From Paraniabella defluvii (lineage in GTDB: Bacteria > Bacteroidota > Bacteroidia > Chitinophagales > Chitinophagaceae): DNA of 64,000 bases. The position numbers were made by a program, and so were the translations under genes. The DNA lies in NCBI GenBank assembly GCA_019316985.1, contig CP079215.1, positions 806,001 through 870,000 of the forward strand. The letters are read 5' to 3'. Under the pieces are notes generated by a model that saw only the letters and a program-made list of their open reading frames with translations, ran no database searches and had not been told where the DNA came from. Shown piece after piece: positions 53,106-62,806 of the stretch (positions are counted from its first letter, which is position 1; each line of letters begins with the position of its first letter).

Positions 53106-54194
53106 TTATTTTTTTGCTTTAGTTGTGTCGGTTGTAACAGCCGATCCTTCTCTCAGGTTCTGCACCCCTTCCACCACAATAGTTTCACCTGGCTGCAGGC
53201 CTTCTTTGATTAATACATTGGGGCCGATTTGTGTACCTAACGTCACCTTACGCTGAGATACCTTGCTGCTGTCACCCACAACATATACGAAGAATTCGCC
53301 CAACTGCTCTACTACTGCCTTATAGGGCGCCAGAGTAGAACGGGAAGGCGCTGCATTTAAAACACGCACTGTTGCGCTCATCCCCGCCTTTAACATCTGG
53401 TTATCATTAGGAAACACCAGTCTCACTTTGATAGCGCCGGTTTGCGGATCAACTGCCCGGTCGATAATTTGTATTTTACCGTGTTGCGGGTATACTTCAT
53501 CTCCGAATGCCAGCGAGAACGTAGAGTCTACAAGCCCTTTGGTATTCTGTAATTTGATAAACCTGTATATTTCCTTCTGATCCACTACAAAGTCAACAGC
53601 CATTGGGTTATCGGTAGAAACAGTATTTAATACCGATTGGCCGGCGACCACAGAAGTACCCAAACGTACCTGCGAAATACCGATGGTACCGCTAAAAGGC
53701 GCGTAAATGGTTGCAAAGCTTACATTAGCCCTTACTGCGTTGGCTTGTGCCTTAGCTGCGGCTACCTGCTTTTGCGCTGCGGCCAGGGCTGCGTCGGCAT
53801 AGTCTACCTGTTGCTTCGCTATTGCGTCCTGCTTATCTAATGCATGATAGCGCTCGGCATCTTTCTGTGCCTTTATAAGATTGGTTTCCTGTACAGCCAC
53901 CTGCGCTAATGCAGCCTGGTAGTTAGCCTGGTAAGTTTGCTGATCAATCGTATACAACTTTTGACCTTTAGACACTTTGTCTCCATCTTTAAAATGGATA
54001 CCGGTAATATACCCGGTTACCTGTGGTCTTATTTCTGATTGATTTAAAGGAACGAGTGTAGCCGGATACTCGTCATAATAAGATGCATTGCCACTTTCGG
54101 ATACCTGTACTACTGCCACCGGAACCGGGGCATTGGCAGGAGGTGGGGCCTGTTGCTTGCTTTTACACGCTACTACTGCAAGCATTAAAAACAT
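53106..54194 (-). CDS. RND efflux periplasmic adaptor lipoprotein (AcrA/MexA type)
   Basis: 362 residues, intact. Lipobox LAVVAC near residue 10, proline-rich spacer, then the barrel-sandwich half motifs EIRPQVTGYITGIHFKDGDKV and IYAPFSGTIGISQVRLGT flanking an alpha-helical hairpin (QANYQAALAQVAVQETNLIK, alanine-rich). The beta-barrel and membrane-proximal parts follow (GKIQIIDRAVDPQTGAIKVR; GLQPGETIVVEGVQNLREG). It bridges the transporter and outer-membrane channel. 67 bases before the transporter gene. Confidence 0.95.
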   Translation of the reverse strand: MFLMLAVVACKSKQQAPPPANAPVPVAVVQVSESGNASYYDEYPATLVPLNQSEIRPQVTGYITGIHFKDGDKVSKGQKLYTIDQQTYQANYQAALAQVAVQETNLIKAQKDAERYHALDKQDAIAKQQVDYADAALAAAQKQVAAAKAQANAVRANVSFATIYAPFSGTIGISQVRLGTSVVAGQSVLNTVSTDNPMAVDFVVDQKEIYRFIKLQNTKGLVDSTFSLAFGDEVYPQHGKIQIIDRAVDPQTGAIKVRLVFPNDNQMLKAGMSATVRVLNAAPSRSTLAPYKAVVEQLGEFFVYVVGDSSKVSQRKVTLGTQIGPNVLIKEGLQPGETIVVEGVQNLREGSAVTTDTTKAKK

Positions 54195-54242
54195 ATATAT
54201 TGAAAACCTGGATACTTAAGGGATTTTCGTTTAGTTTAAGTT

Positions 54243-55590
54243 TTATTTGGGTTGAATGGATCCTTCGGCTCTCTGAACATCTATTTTACTGCTCAATAAA
54301 CCATACACTGCATTAAAATAATTGATCTGGGATGCACGCAGGTCTGTTTGTGCCGTAATCAACTCCAGATAGGTTTTAATGCCTTCCCGATACTGAAGCT
54401 CAATAATACGATGCACTTCTTTTGCCAGCTCCATGTTTTCCTTCAACGCCCGGTAATTGGCCATGCTGGCGCGATATTGAGCCATGGCCGTTTTATATTC
54501 GCTGCTGGCCTGGTTGGTAAAACTCACCAGGTCGAGCCGTGTCTGCTCCACCTGGCGCTCGGCAATAATGATATTGTTCTTTCTTTTGCCCCCTGGAAAA
54601 TGGGGAATCCAAGCGTTAAAGCGGCATAGGAATTGGGAAAACTCTGGTTATACAGCCTGGCAAAATCATCATTTAAAAAGTTACGGATATAAGCGCCGTT
54701 GGCAGATACCGTGGGAATATAGCTCCACTTATTGTAACGCACGTTAGCCTCCTGCAACCTGAGCTGCGCCTGCAATTGCTGGTACTCTACCCTGCGGGTG
54801 TAAGAAGGCGTTTGCAAGGTATCCAGGTGTATTTGCTGCTCCAGGGTAGCACTGTCATACAAAAGCGATAACTCCCTGTCGGCCGGATAATTGATCAGGA
54901 ATTTCAGGTTGGCTACCTTGGCATTAAGCGCTTCCTCTATTTCCTTCTGGGCAGCCACCGCATTATTCAAAGCAATGGTAGCACGCTGGTAGTCTGTTTT
55001 ATCGGCTACACCGGCATCAAATCTCGCCCGGGCGTCCTTTAAACTGCGCGACAGCATCAGGATGTTTTCTGCTGTAATTTTCCGTTGCTGGTCGGTAGCC
55101 AGGAGGTCATAAAAGTTCTTCGATACATTAGCCACCAGGTTGATCCTCGCATTCTCTGTTTGCTTTGCAGCTACCAATCGCACATCTTCTTTTGTACGGC
55201 TCGCCAGCAAGGCATCGCGGTTAAAAATATTCTGGGTAGCAGTAAATTGCAGCGCGGAAGTATTAAATACCCCAAACCGTACCTGATTGCCCCGATAATA
55301 TTTACCGGCAGCTGAAAGTTCCTTTGGTAATTATAGTTGAAATTTAACTGAGGATACCAGTCTGCCAAACGGTTCTTTATCTGCAAATCAGTAATCTCCT
55401 GGTTAATCTCTGCCTGCTTTACCGCCGGCTGGTGCGTCAGCGCATAGTTGATAATTCCTTCCAGAGTAGCCTGCTGTAAGGTAGTGTCGCCGGTTTGCGA
55501 CTGGGCATTTAAATGAACTCCCCAAAAGCATAAAACACCGGTTATTGTTAAACCGATACGGTGTGTCCATTTCTCAAAACAAAAAGTCAT
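54243..55590 (-). CDS. Outer-membrane efflux channel, TolC family (frameshifted)
   Basis: Signal region RIGLTITGVLCFWGVHLNAQ, then two OEP repeats of long helices and short strands: GIINYALTHQPAVKQAEINQ, DWYPQLNFNYNYQR, DARARFDAGVADKTDYQRAT, SYIPTVSANGAYIRNFLN and IIELQYREGIKTYLELITAQ (the YxxGxxxYLELxxAQ repeat end). About 449 codons. Indels near 55310, 55215 and 54590. First gene of the efflux operon; two palindromic elements lie just upstream. Confidence 0.93.
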
Positions 55591-55600
55591 AAAATATTAT

Positions 55601-55638
55601 TTATTCAACAGTTTTATTGAATAAAATCTTCAATAAAA
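55601..55638. promoter_or_regulatory. Overlapping inverted repeats just before the efflux operon
   Basis: TTATTCAA and TTGAATAA with 8 bases between (55601-55624), sharing an arm with TTTTATTGAA/TTCAATAAAA (55612-55638), starting 11 bases before the tolC-family ATG. An operator for a dimeric repressor is inferred. Confidence 0.5.
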
Positions 55639-55780
55639 AACTAAAAACAACAACAGATCGAGTGGATTGTTTAATAAACTGACCTGTATCAAAACTTTTT
55701 TTCGCAGGCAGGCAATGTTTTAGCAACGGAGAAGGTTTAGACGTTCTTTATTTTGAAAGATTGCGGCAAAAAAAAAAAAA

Positions 55781-55796
55781 ATTAAACAATTGTTTA
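55781..55796. promoter_or_regulatory. 16-bp perfect palindrome upstream of the efflux operon
   Basis: TTAAACAATTGTTTAA, about 190 bases before the first efflux gene and next to a 13-base A run. Its form fits TetR/AcrR operators, but no such regulator gene is in the window. Confidence 0.5.
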
Positions 55797-55812
55797 AATC
55801 GTAACAAAAAAA

Positions 55813-55840
55813 TAACCCGGGATATGCTGAACCCGGGTTA
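55813..55840 (-). terminator. thrS terminator
   Basis: Perfect 9-bp stem TAACCCGGG/CCCGGGTTA, then TTTTTTTG on the minus strand, five bases after the thrS stop. Confidence 0.92.
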
Positions 55841-55845
55841 CCTGA

Positions 55846-57776
55846 TTATTGATCCGTTCTTTCTTTAATTTCCTGTAAGATGATTTCCTTGAACGCATCT
55901 ACCGTTTTAGCACCTTCGTCACCCGTGCCGTGTTTGCGTACAGATACAACGCCTTCGGTCATTTCTTTTTCTCCTACTACCAGCATGTATGGTATTTTCT
56001 GTAACTCTGTATCCCGTATCTTTTTACCGATTTTTTCCTGGCGTTCATCTATCTCGGCCCTTATATCTGCTTTTTCAGCGTGCTCAGTACCTGTGTAGCA
56101 TATTCCTGGTACTTATCAGAAATAGGTAAAATTTTTACCTGGGTAGGCACCAGCCATAGCGGCAACCTTCCGGCGCAATGCTCTAATAAAACAGCAACAA
56201 AGCGCTCCATGCTGCCAAATGGTGCGCGGTGAATCATTACCGGGCGCTTTTTGGTATTATCGCTGTCGGTATATTCCAGCTCAAAGCGTTCAGGAGGTTA
56301 TAGTCTACCTGTACAGTTCCCAATTGCCAGCTTCTGCCCAATGCGTCCTTCACCATAAAGTCGAGCTTAGGACCATAAAACGCGGCTTCGCCGGTCACTT
56401 CGGTTGTAGTCAAACCTTTCTCTGCTGCGGCCTGGCGTATTGCATTTTCAGCTATTTCCCAGTTTTCATCCGCCCCGATGTACTTGGTCTTATTTTCTTT
56501 ATCGCGCAGAGAAACCTGTGCCGTGTAGTCTTTAAAACCCAGGGCATTAAATACATACAATACCAGGTCGATCACTTTTTAAACTCTTCCAGCACCTGGT
56601 CAGGGCGACAAAATAAGTGCGCATCATCCTGGGTAAAACCCCGTACACGGGTCAGGCCATGCAGTTCGCCCGCCTGCTCGTAACGGTAAACAGTACCAAA
56701 CTCGGCATAGCGTACCGGCAGGTCTTTGTACGATTTAGGGAGGCTTTATATATCTCGCAGTGATGCGGGCAGTTCATTGGTTTCAGGAAAAATTCTTCCC
56801 CTTCATGTGGCGTTTTTATTGCCTGAAAACTGTCGGCACCATACTTTTCATAGTGGCCGGATGTTTTATATAGATTGATATTGCCAATATGAGGCGTAAT
56901 CACCGGCACATAGCCAATTTCTAACTGTGCTTTTTGTAAAAAATTCTCCAGACGCTGGCGCAGCATGGCTCCTTTAGGCAACCACATAGGCAAACCTTGT
57001 CCTACTTTTTCTGAAAAAGTAAACAGCTCCAGCTCTTTCCCTATTTTCCTATGGTCGCGCTTCTTGGCTTCCTCCATCATGATATTATACTCTTCCAGCT
57101 CTTTGTTGGAAGGAAACGTAACACCATAGATCCGGGTAAGCATTTTATTCTTCTCATCTCCACGCCAGTAAGCACCTGCAATATTGGTAAGCTTAATTGC
57201 CTTGATAAACCCGTGTTGGGAATATGCGGGCCCCGGCATAAATCGGTAAAATCGCCCTGGGTATAAAAAGTGATATTGCCATCCTGCAGGTTATCGATCA
57301 ACTCCAGTTTATAGGGATCCTGCTTTTCCGTAAAATAAGTAATAGCATCGGCTTTCGAAACAGCTTTGCGCTCGAACCTGGATTTTTGGAAGCTTTTTCC
57401 TTCATCAGCTTTTCGATCTTCGACAGATCTTCTTCTGTTATTTTGGTTTCGCCCAGATCGATATCGTAATAAAATCCTCTTTCGATGGGGGACCTATGGC
57501 AAATTTGGTATCAGGATACAATTCCTGGATAGCTTCTGCCATTAAGTGCGCAGAGGAGTGCCAGAAGGTAGATTTGCCCTCATCATTGGTCCACGTTAGT
57601 AGTTTTACGCTTGCATCCGTGTCAATAGGCCTGAAAGCATCTACCACCACACCATTCACTTCAGCGGCCAAAACATTTCTTGCCAACCCCTCGGAAATCG
57701 ACTTGGCTATATCCAGCGCGGTAACACCTGACTCAAACTCCTTTTGGGCTCCGTCGGGCAAAGTAATTGTGATCAT
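55846..57776 (-). CDS. thrS: Threonyl-tRNA synthetase (frameshifted)
   Basis: Class II synthetase. N-terminal TGS domain ([20 protein letters not shown]), editing domain with [20 protein letters not shown] (the HxxxH zinc/editing histidines), catalytic core: motif 1 region [20 protein letters not shown], the zinc Cys in [13 protein letters not shown], motif 2 [20 protein letters not shown] and motif 3 [18 protein letters not shown]. The anticodon domain ends [14 protein letters not shown]. About 644 codons. Indels near 57484, 57385, 57210, 56745, 56580, 56295 and 56085. A strong terminator separates it from the efflux operon. Confidence 0.96.
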
Positions 57777-57946
57777 CTACAATATCTGTTTTTAAAAAGT
57801 TTGCTAAAATACTAAACTATTACGAGCAGGCAAAAGACAAACCGCTCAATTACACAACTATGAGAGAACCGGCAGATGGAATTTTGTGATTTTTGGCATG
57901 GTTTTGTTAGATTTTTATTAAAAACTAAACCTTTAAACTTTATTTT

Positions 57947-58645
57947 ATGAAATTTTCTTATATCACAATAGGTCTTTTAAGTATGTCGTTAGCAAGCCAG
58001 GCGCAACAGGGCTGGGCTGTCAGCGATAAGGTAATGATCGGTCATAGCTGGACGGTGGGCAACCGTATAAACGACGACATGAAATACGCTTTTCACCCTA
58101 CAGTTCAGTTCGGGCGTACCGCCATGTATAATTTCAGCAGCAGTGTGGGAATCGGGCTGGGCACTTTCTTCAGCACAGAAGGAGTACGTTTTAAAGTGGA
58201 TGAAGGTGCTGTAGATCGTTTCGAGCAGCGTATGAATTATATCCGCATTCCGTTGGGGGCCATGTTTACATTTGGCGATCCGGCTAACAAAGTGAGACCA
58301 CGCCTGGGCCTCGGAGGTTCAGTTGGCTTCCTGGTAGGCGGCAAAACATATGGCTTAACAAGCGAGGATGCTATTATAGGTTTAAAAACCGTAAAAGCAA
58401 TGAGTACTAAAGTAGATGCCGGAGCCAATGCATCACTCGGGTTTAGCGTGCGGGTGGCTGACGGGTTCCTGATCAATCATGATATTAATTATTACCATGG
58501 TCTTGTTACTAATGAATACTCCGCAGACTTATTTAACAGAGCTTCTTTCACCCATCGTAATATAGGATTGAGCATGGGCTTTACGCTTACAGGTGATGCT
58601 ATGAGGAAATGGAAAGGTAAAATGCACGGCGGGCATCATAACTAA
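57947..58645 (+). CDS. Outer-membrane beta-barrel protein (PorT-like)
   Basis: 232 residues, intact. Signal peptide MKFSYITIGLLSMSLASQAQ, then alternating strands with glycine/aromatic ends: HPTVQFGRTAMYNFSSSVGI, MNYIRIPLGAMFTFGDPANK, PRLGLGGSVGFLVGGKTYGL, GANASLGFSVRVADGFLINH and RNIGLSMGFTLTG. The MNYIRIPL phrase is typical of the Bacteroidota outer-membrane beta-barrel (PorT/OmpA-like) family. The end is basic and His-rich (KWKGKMHGGHHN). Single gene with its own terminator. Confidence 0.82.
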   Translation: MKFSYITIGLLSMSLASQAQQGWAVSDKVMIGHSWTVGNRINDDMKYAFHPTVQFGRTAMYNFSSSVGIGLGTFFSTEGVRFKVDEGAVDRFEQRMNYIRIPLGAMFTFGDPANKVRPRLGLGGSVGFLVGGKTYGLTSEDAIIGLKTVKAMSTKVDAGANASLGFSVRVADGFLINHDINYYHGLVTNEYSADLFNRASFTHRNIGLSMGFTLTGDAMRKWKGKMHGGHHN

Positions 58646-58685
58646 ACCATTAAGTAATGTAATATAACTTATCCCTGAAAACTCA

Positions 58686-58717
58686 AGCCGCTATGTACTT
58701 CTACCAGCGGCTTTTTT
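58686..58717 (+). terminator. Terminator of the 57947 barrel gene
   Basis: Stem AGCCGCT/AGCGGCT with a 13-base loop, followed by TTTTTATT. Confidence 0.88.
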
Positions 58718-58738
58718 ATTGCCCTGGCCGGTGATCGC

Positions 58739-61700
58739 ATGTTTATGCGATCCTATTTTTGGATTTTGATTTACCTTAGTGTTATGGTCCTCCGGGTGTG
58801 GTTTGCGTTTATTTTACTAATTGCTGTATGCGGCACAGGTTATTCGCAACATTTTATTTTCAACCGGTTATCGATAACCGACGGACTGCTGTCCAATAAC
58901 GTGCTTACGGTAGCGCAGGATAAAAGAGGATACATCTGGCTGGGAACTGAAAACGGCCTGCAACGGTATGACGGAACCCGCTTCAGAACTATCTGGAATA
59001 AGCGCGCAGATCAGATACTACCCGGAAACAATGGCCTGCTCTGGGTTCGATCGGGCACACAACTATGGCTGATCAATCCTGGCAATTTCACTTTTACACC
59101 CCTATCCTACGAAGGCAGCAATGAGGTTTATAGTAACTCAGGAATGTGGTTAAAGAAGGATGCCTCGGGAAATATATTCCTTTTGGTAACTGATAAGAGC
59201 TGCCAGTATTATAACGAAAAGAGCCAAAGCTTTTCGCGGGCCAACAATCCGTTTTCAATACCAGTAAATTTAAAAATACAGGATGTGGTTGAGGACAGGG
59301 ACAGGAAAAGATACTGGATCATTTCACGGGATGATTTTGGCTACTGGGACCGGCAAACCCGTCAATACTATAATCTTTCAAATAACGGCCAGGCCGATCA
59401 CCTGATCAATACCATAGCGCGGCATGCGCCCGTAGCCGGTTTTTTTATCGATAATCAGAGACAATACTGGATACAAACAGGTAGTAAATCCAACACTGCT
59501 TTTCTTTCCTATAATAGCGCGTTAAACCAGTTCACCAGCGACACCTCGGGTCTCAGCAGTATTGGTAACGGAAGCTATTTTGAAGTATATGGTTTCAGGC
59601 AACTGAAAGATGCTCGCCCGGCCATATATGGTTTGAATTGTTTTAGCATACGCAATGCCCACCGTTTCAATGAAATCAGGACTCCTGCCAACAATCCTTA
59701 TGGTATTCAATTCAATTCGGTGGAAGACCTGTTTCAAAGCGAGGACGGCACGGTTTGGGTAGCCACCGACAACGGTCTTTATTTTACCAGCAGCGTACGT
59801 AATAACATTCATATAGTATTGAGTCAGGACAAGGGCAGAGCCTCTATCAGCAGCCTTTTCGAAGACAGCTACAATAACCTTTGGATCGGTACCTGGGGCC
59901 GGGGAACTTTTATCCTGAACCATCCGCAAAGCAGCCAGGATGTAAGATCTATTGATGCTGTAAACAATCTGGATACATTTACAAAGCTGGTATGGACTAT
60001 TTGTGAAGATAATAGGAAACAGGTATGGATCGGCTGCCAGGAAGGCCGGCTGGTTCAGTATGATCTCCAAACAAAACGCGCTTTACTGCATCGCCTTAAA
60101 ATATTTAAAAACAGCGCCATCCGGCAGATAATAAAAGATGAAAAAGGGCAGCTATGGCTGGGGCTCCAGGATGGCAGGTTATTAACCTGTAATCCTGAGG
60201 CAGATGGGTAATTGATGCATCATTCCATGAACTGCTTGCTTTCAACAACCCCATTAGCCGGATGGGCTTTATTAATAGACACCAGCTATGGATTGCCGTT
60301 CATAATAAAGGACTTTTTATTGTTGATACCCAAACGGGAAAAATAATCCATACGCTAAATGCTGGACAGAAATATGCTTCTCTGATAGCCAATACCAAAG
60401 AACTGCTAACTATAAATGACACTTTATGTTTTATTTCGGGGATAAATTAGGCATATTGAATCTTCGGAATTCAGAGGTGGACTACAGCAGGTTTTCTGAC
60501 GATCATTTGCCCGGAACGATATTTACCCTGCAAAAGATAAATTTGGCAACTGCTGGGCCGGAGGTAGCACGGGCCTTTTCAAACTCAACATGGCTACACA
60601 AACCGTCACCAGGTTTACGCAACAGGATGGCCTTATTACCATTCATAATAACAGCTATGTTCCGGAAAGAAGTGTGCAGCTGCGAAACGGCTGGCTGGCA
60701 TTTGGCGGCAATCAACACCTGGTATTATTTAACCCCGCTGAATATAGCCATTCCCTTACCCCTCCGCCGGTAAGCATTACGGGTTTCAGTTAAATGGCAG
60801 ATACCTCCTGAAGACTCCTGTTGAAGCTTGCAACCGTTCATATCCCTTACAACAACCGGGTTTTTAGTATCGAATTTGCAGCGATTAATTTCCTCCAAAA
60901 AGGCAGGTTAAAATATGAGTACCTGCTGGAAGGGTTAAACAAAGAATGGATACCGCTGACATCGCCAACGCCTGTTACCTATAACTTCCTGCCGCACGGC
61001 CATTACCGTTTTCTGGTGCGGGCAAAAAATGAGCTGGGTCAATATTCGCCTATCACCACTTCCCTTCCTATTTATATAGCACCTCCTTTCTGGAAAACAG
61101 CCTGGTTTTATATTTTAATAGGACTGATGGTTGCAGCAATTCTTTTTATTTGCACCGGCTCCGGCTTCAAAAATTACTTCATGTAGAAAAAGTGAGAAGC
61201 CGGCTGGCAGGGACCTGCACGACGATATGGGATCCACCCTCAGCACCATCAACATCCTCAGTAATATGGCATTGCAACAACCATCGCTCGATGAAGCTAA
61301 AAGCAAAGCTTATATGAACACGATCAGCCTGAGCACCTCTCAAATGATGGAAGCTATGGACGATATAGTATGGAGCATTAACCCCGTTAATGACAATATT
61401 GCAAAAATTGTGGCGCGGATGAAAGAAACGGCTGGCGCTATCCTGGAGCCCAAGCAAATCGATTATCATTTTTACGTGAATCCTGCTGTAGCAGACCTGC
61501 ACTTGTCGATGGATGCAAGACGGGAAATATTTCTCATTTTTAAAGAAGCGATCAATAATATAGTAAAATATGCCCGGGCCTCACGCGTTAGTATCACCTT
61601 TAACAGGCAGGGGCTAACCTTTTGCTGGCGATTGAAGACAATGGCATCGGGTTCGAATCAGAATCGACAGGCTCTGCTGTGCGGGGCAATGGTTTAAAAA

Positions 61701-61794
61701 CATGCAAAGGGCCGCTATGCTGAAAGGCAAACTATTGCTTAGCTCACACCCCGGTAAAGGCACTTCAGTGAGGCTGGTGATGCCCATCGCATAA
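58739..61794 (+). CDS. Two-component sensor histidine kinase with Reg_prop and Y_Y_Y domains (frameshifted)
   Basis: Signal segment VLRVWFAFILLIAVCGTGYS, then a periplasmic beta-propeller of Reg_prop repeats (ITDGLLSNNVLTVAQDKRGY, IWLGTENGLQRYDG, VWVATDNGLYF, LWIGTWGRGTF, VWIGCQEGRLVQY), a Y_Y_Y domain (LKYEYLLEGLNKEWIPL), one membrane helix near 61100-61150, and a HisKA_3/HATPase core: DLHDDMGSTLSTINILSNMA with the phospho-His, EAINNIVKYA (N box), DNGIGF and GNGLKNM. It ends VRLVMPIA. About 1,019 codons. Indels near 60209, 60430, 60545, 60795, 61160, 61213, 61620 and 61683. A start at 58784 is an alternative. No fused receiver or AraC domain. Confidence 0.9.
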
Positions 61795-61881
61795 ATATGC
61801 GTTTGCAGCGAGGGCCGGCAGACTGATATTTGCACTATCAATCAAAACCGGTTGAATTTAAAATAGAAAATTTAGAATAAG

Positions 61882-62103
61882 ATGAATCAAAAGCTTTATT
61901 CCATACTGCGACTTACGCTGGGCTTATTTATACTGCTGGCTGCGCTGGAAGCCGGCAATACACTAACCAACCATTATTGGCAAACCATCAAAACTATCAC
62001 TACTCATTCTATAGCTAAGCTGCAAAAGCAGCAAGAGCCGCTACAATTAGTAATATCCTATTGTTCGCAACTCATAGATTCTTCCAAAAACCGTTTAAGC
62101 TGA
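61882..62103 (+). CDS. Small protein between sensor kinase and response regulator
   Basis: 73 residues. One membrane helix (LRLTLGLFILLAALEAGNTL) after a short basic start (MNQKLYSI), then a polar segment (TITTHSIAKLQKQQEPLQLV). It stops five bases before the response regulator ATG and follows the kinase by 87 bases, so it would be in the same transcript. I do not recognise it; it may be a real small membrane protein or chance. Confidence 0.45.
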   Translation: MNQKLYSILRLTLGLFILLAALEAGNTLTNHYWQTIKTITTHSIAKLQKQQEPLQLVISYCSQLIDSSKNRLS

Positions 62104-62108
62104 TCCTA

Positions 62109-62737
62109 ATGATAAAAGTGCTGTTATACGACGACTCTAACCAGTTCAGGGAGGCTATTACACTATTACTGGGCGGTACCGACGGTTTTGAAGTAGTAGG
62201 TAGCTTTAATAATTGTGAAACGGCGGCAACCGACATCAGCATGCTGAAACCCGATGTTATTTTAATGGATATTGACATGCCGGGTATCACCGGCATTGAG
62301 GGTGTAAAGATGATCAGGAGCGGAATAATACTGTTAAAATAATCATGCTGACCGTTTTTGATAATAACAAAAACATCTACGACGCTATCCGTTTCGGAGC
62401 CAATGGCTATGTGCTGAAGAAGTCTGCACCGGATGCCATTATTAACGCGATTAAAGACGTTTTCGAAGGCGGCGCCCCGATGAACTCTTCAATCGCAACG
62501 CAGGTATTGCAAATGTTTGCGGGCATGTCTCCAGCCACCCAAAACTATGGCCTCTCCGAAAAAGAAAAAGCAGTACTCCAATCCCTGGTAGACGGTAACA
62601 GCTATAAAATGGTAGCTGCTTCGTTAAATATATCCATCGACACCGTTCGTACCCATATCCGTAATATATATGAAAAATTGCAGGTTAACTCAAAAAGCGC
62701 CGCTGTAGCCAAAGCGCTGAAAGACCGTATCCTTTAG
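62109..62737 (+). CDS. NarL/LuxR-type response regulator (one frameshift)
   Basis: Receiver domain MIKVLLYDDSNQFREAITLL with the acidic pair, the phospho-Asp in VILMDIDMPGITG, TVFDNNKNIYDAIRFGANGY and the Lys in VLKKSAP; then a LuxR helix-turn-helix (LSEKEKAVLQSLVDGNSYKM, SIDTVRTHIRNIYEKLQV). About 210 residues. One indel near 62325 (MIRSGNNTVKIIMLTVF). It is the evident partner of the HisKA_3 kinase upstream, a normal pairing. Confidence 0.93.
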
Positions 62738-62806
62738 CATTTACAATTTTTAAAAATGAAACGGCAAGCCGTAAGGGCATCGCTATGCCTTAAAAACAAC
62801 AATAAC

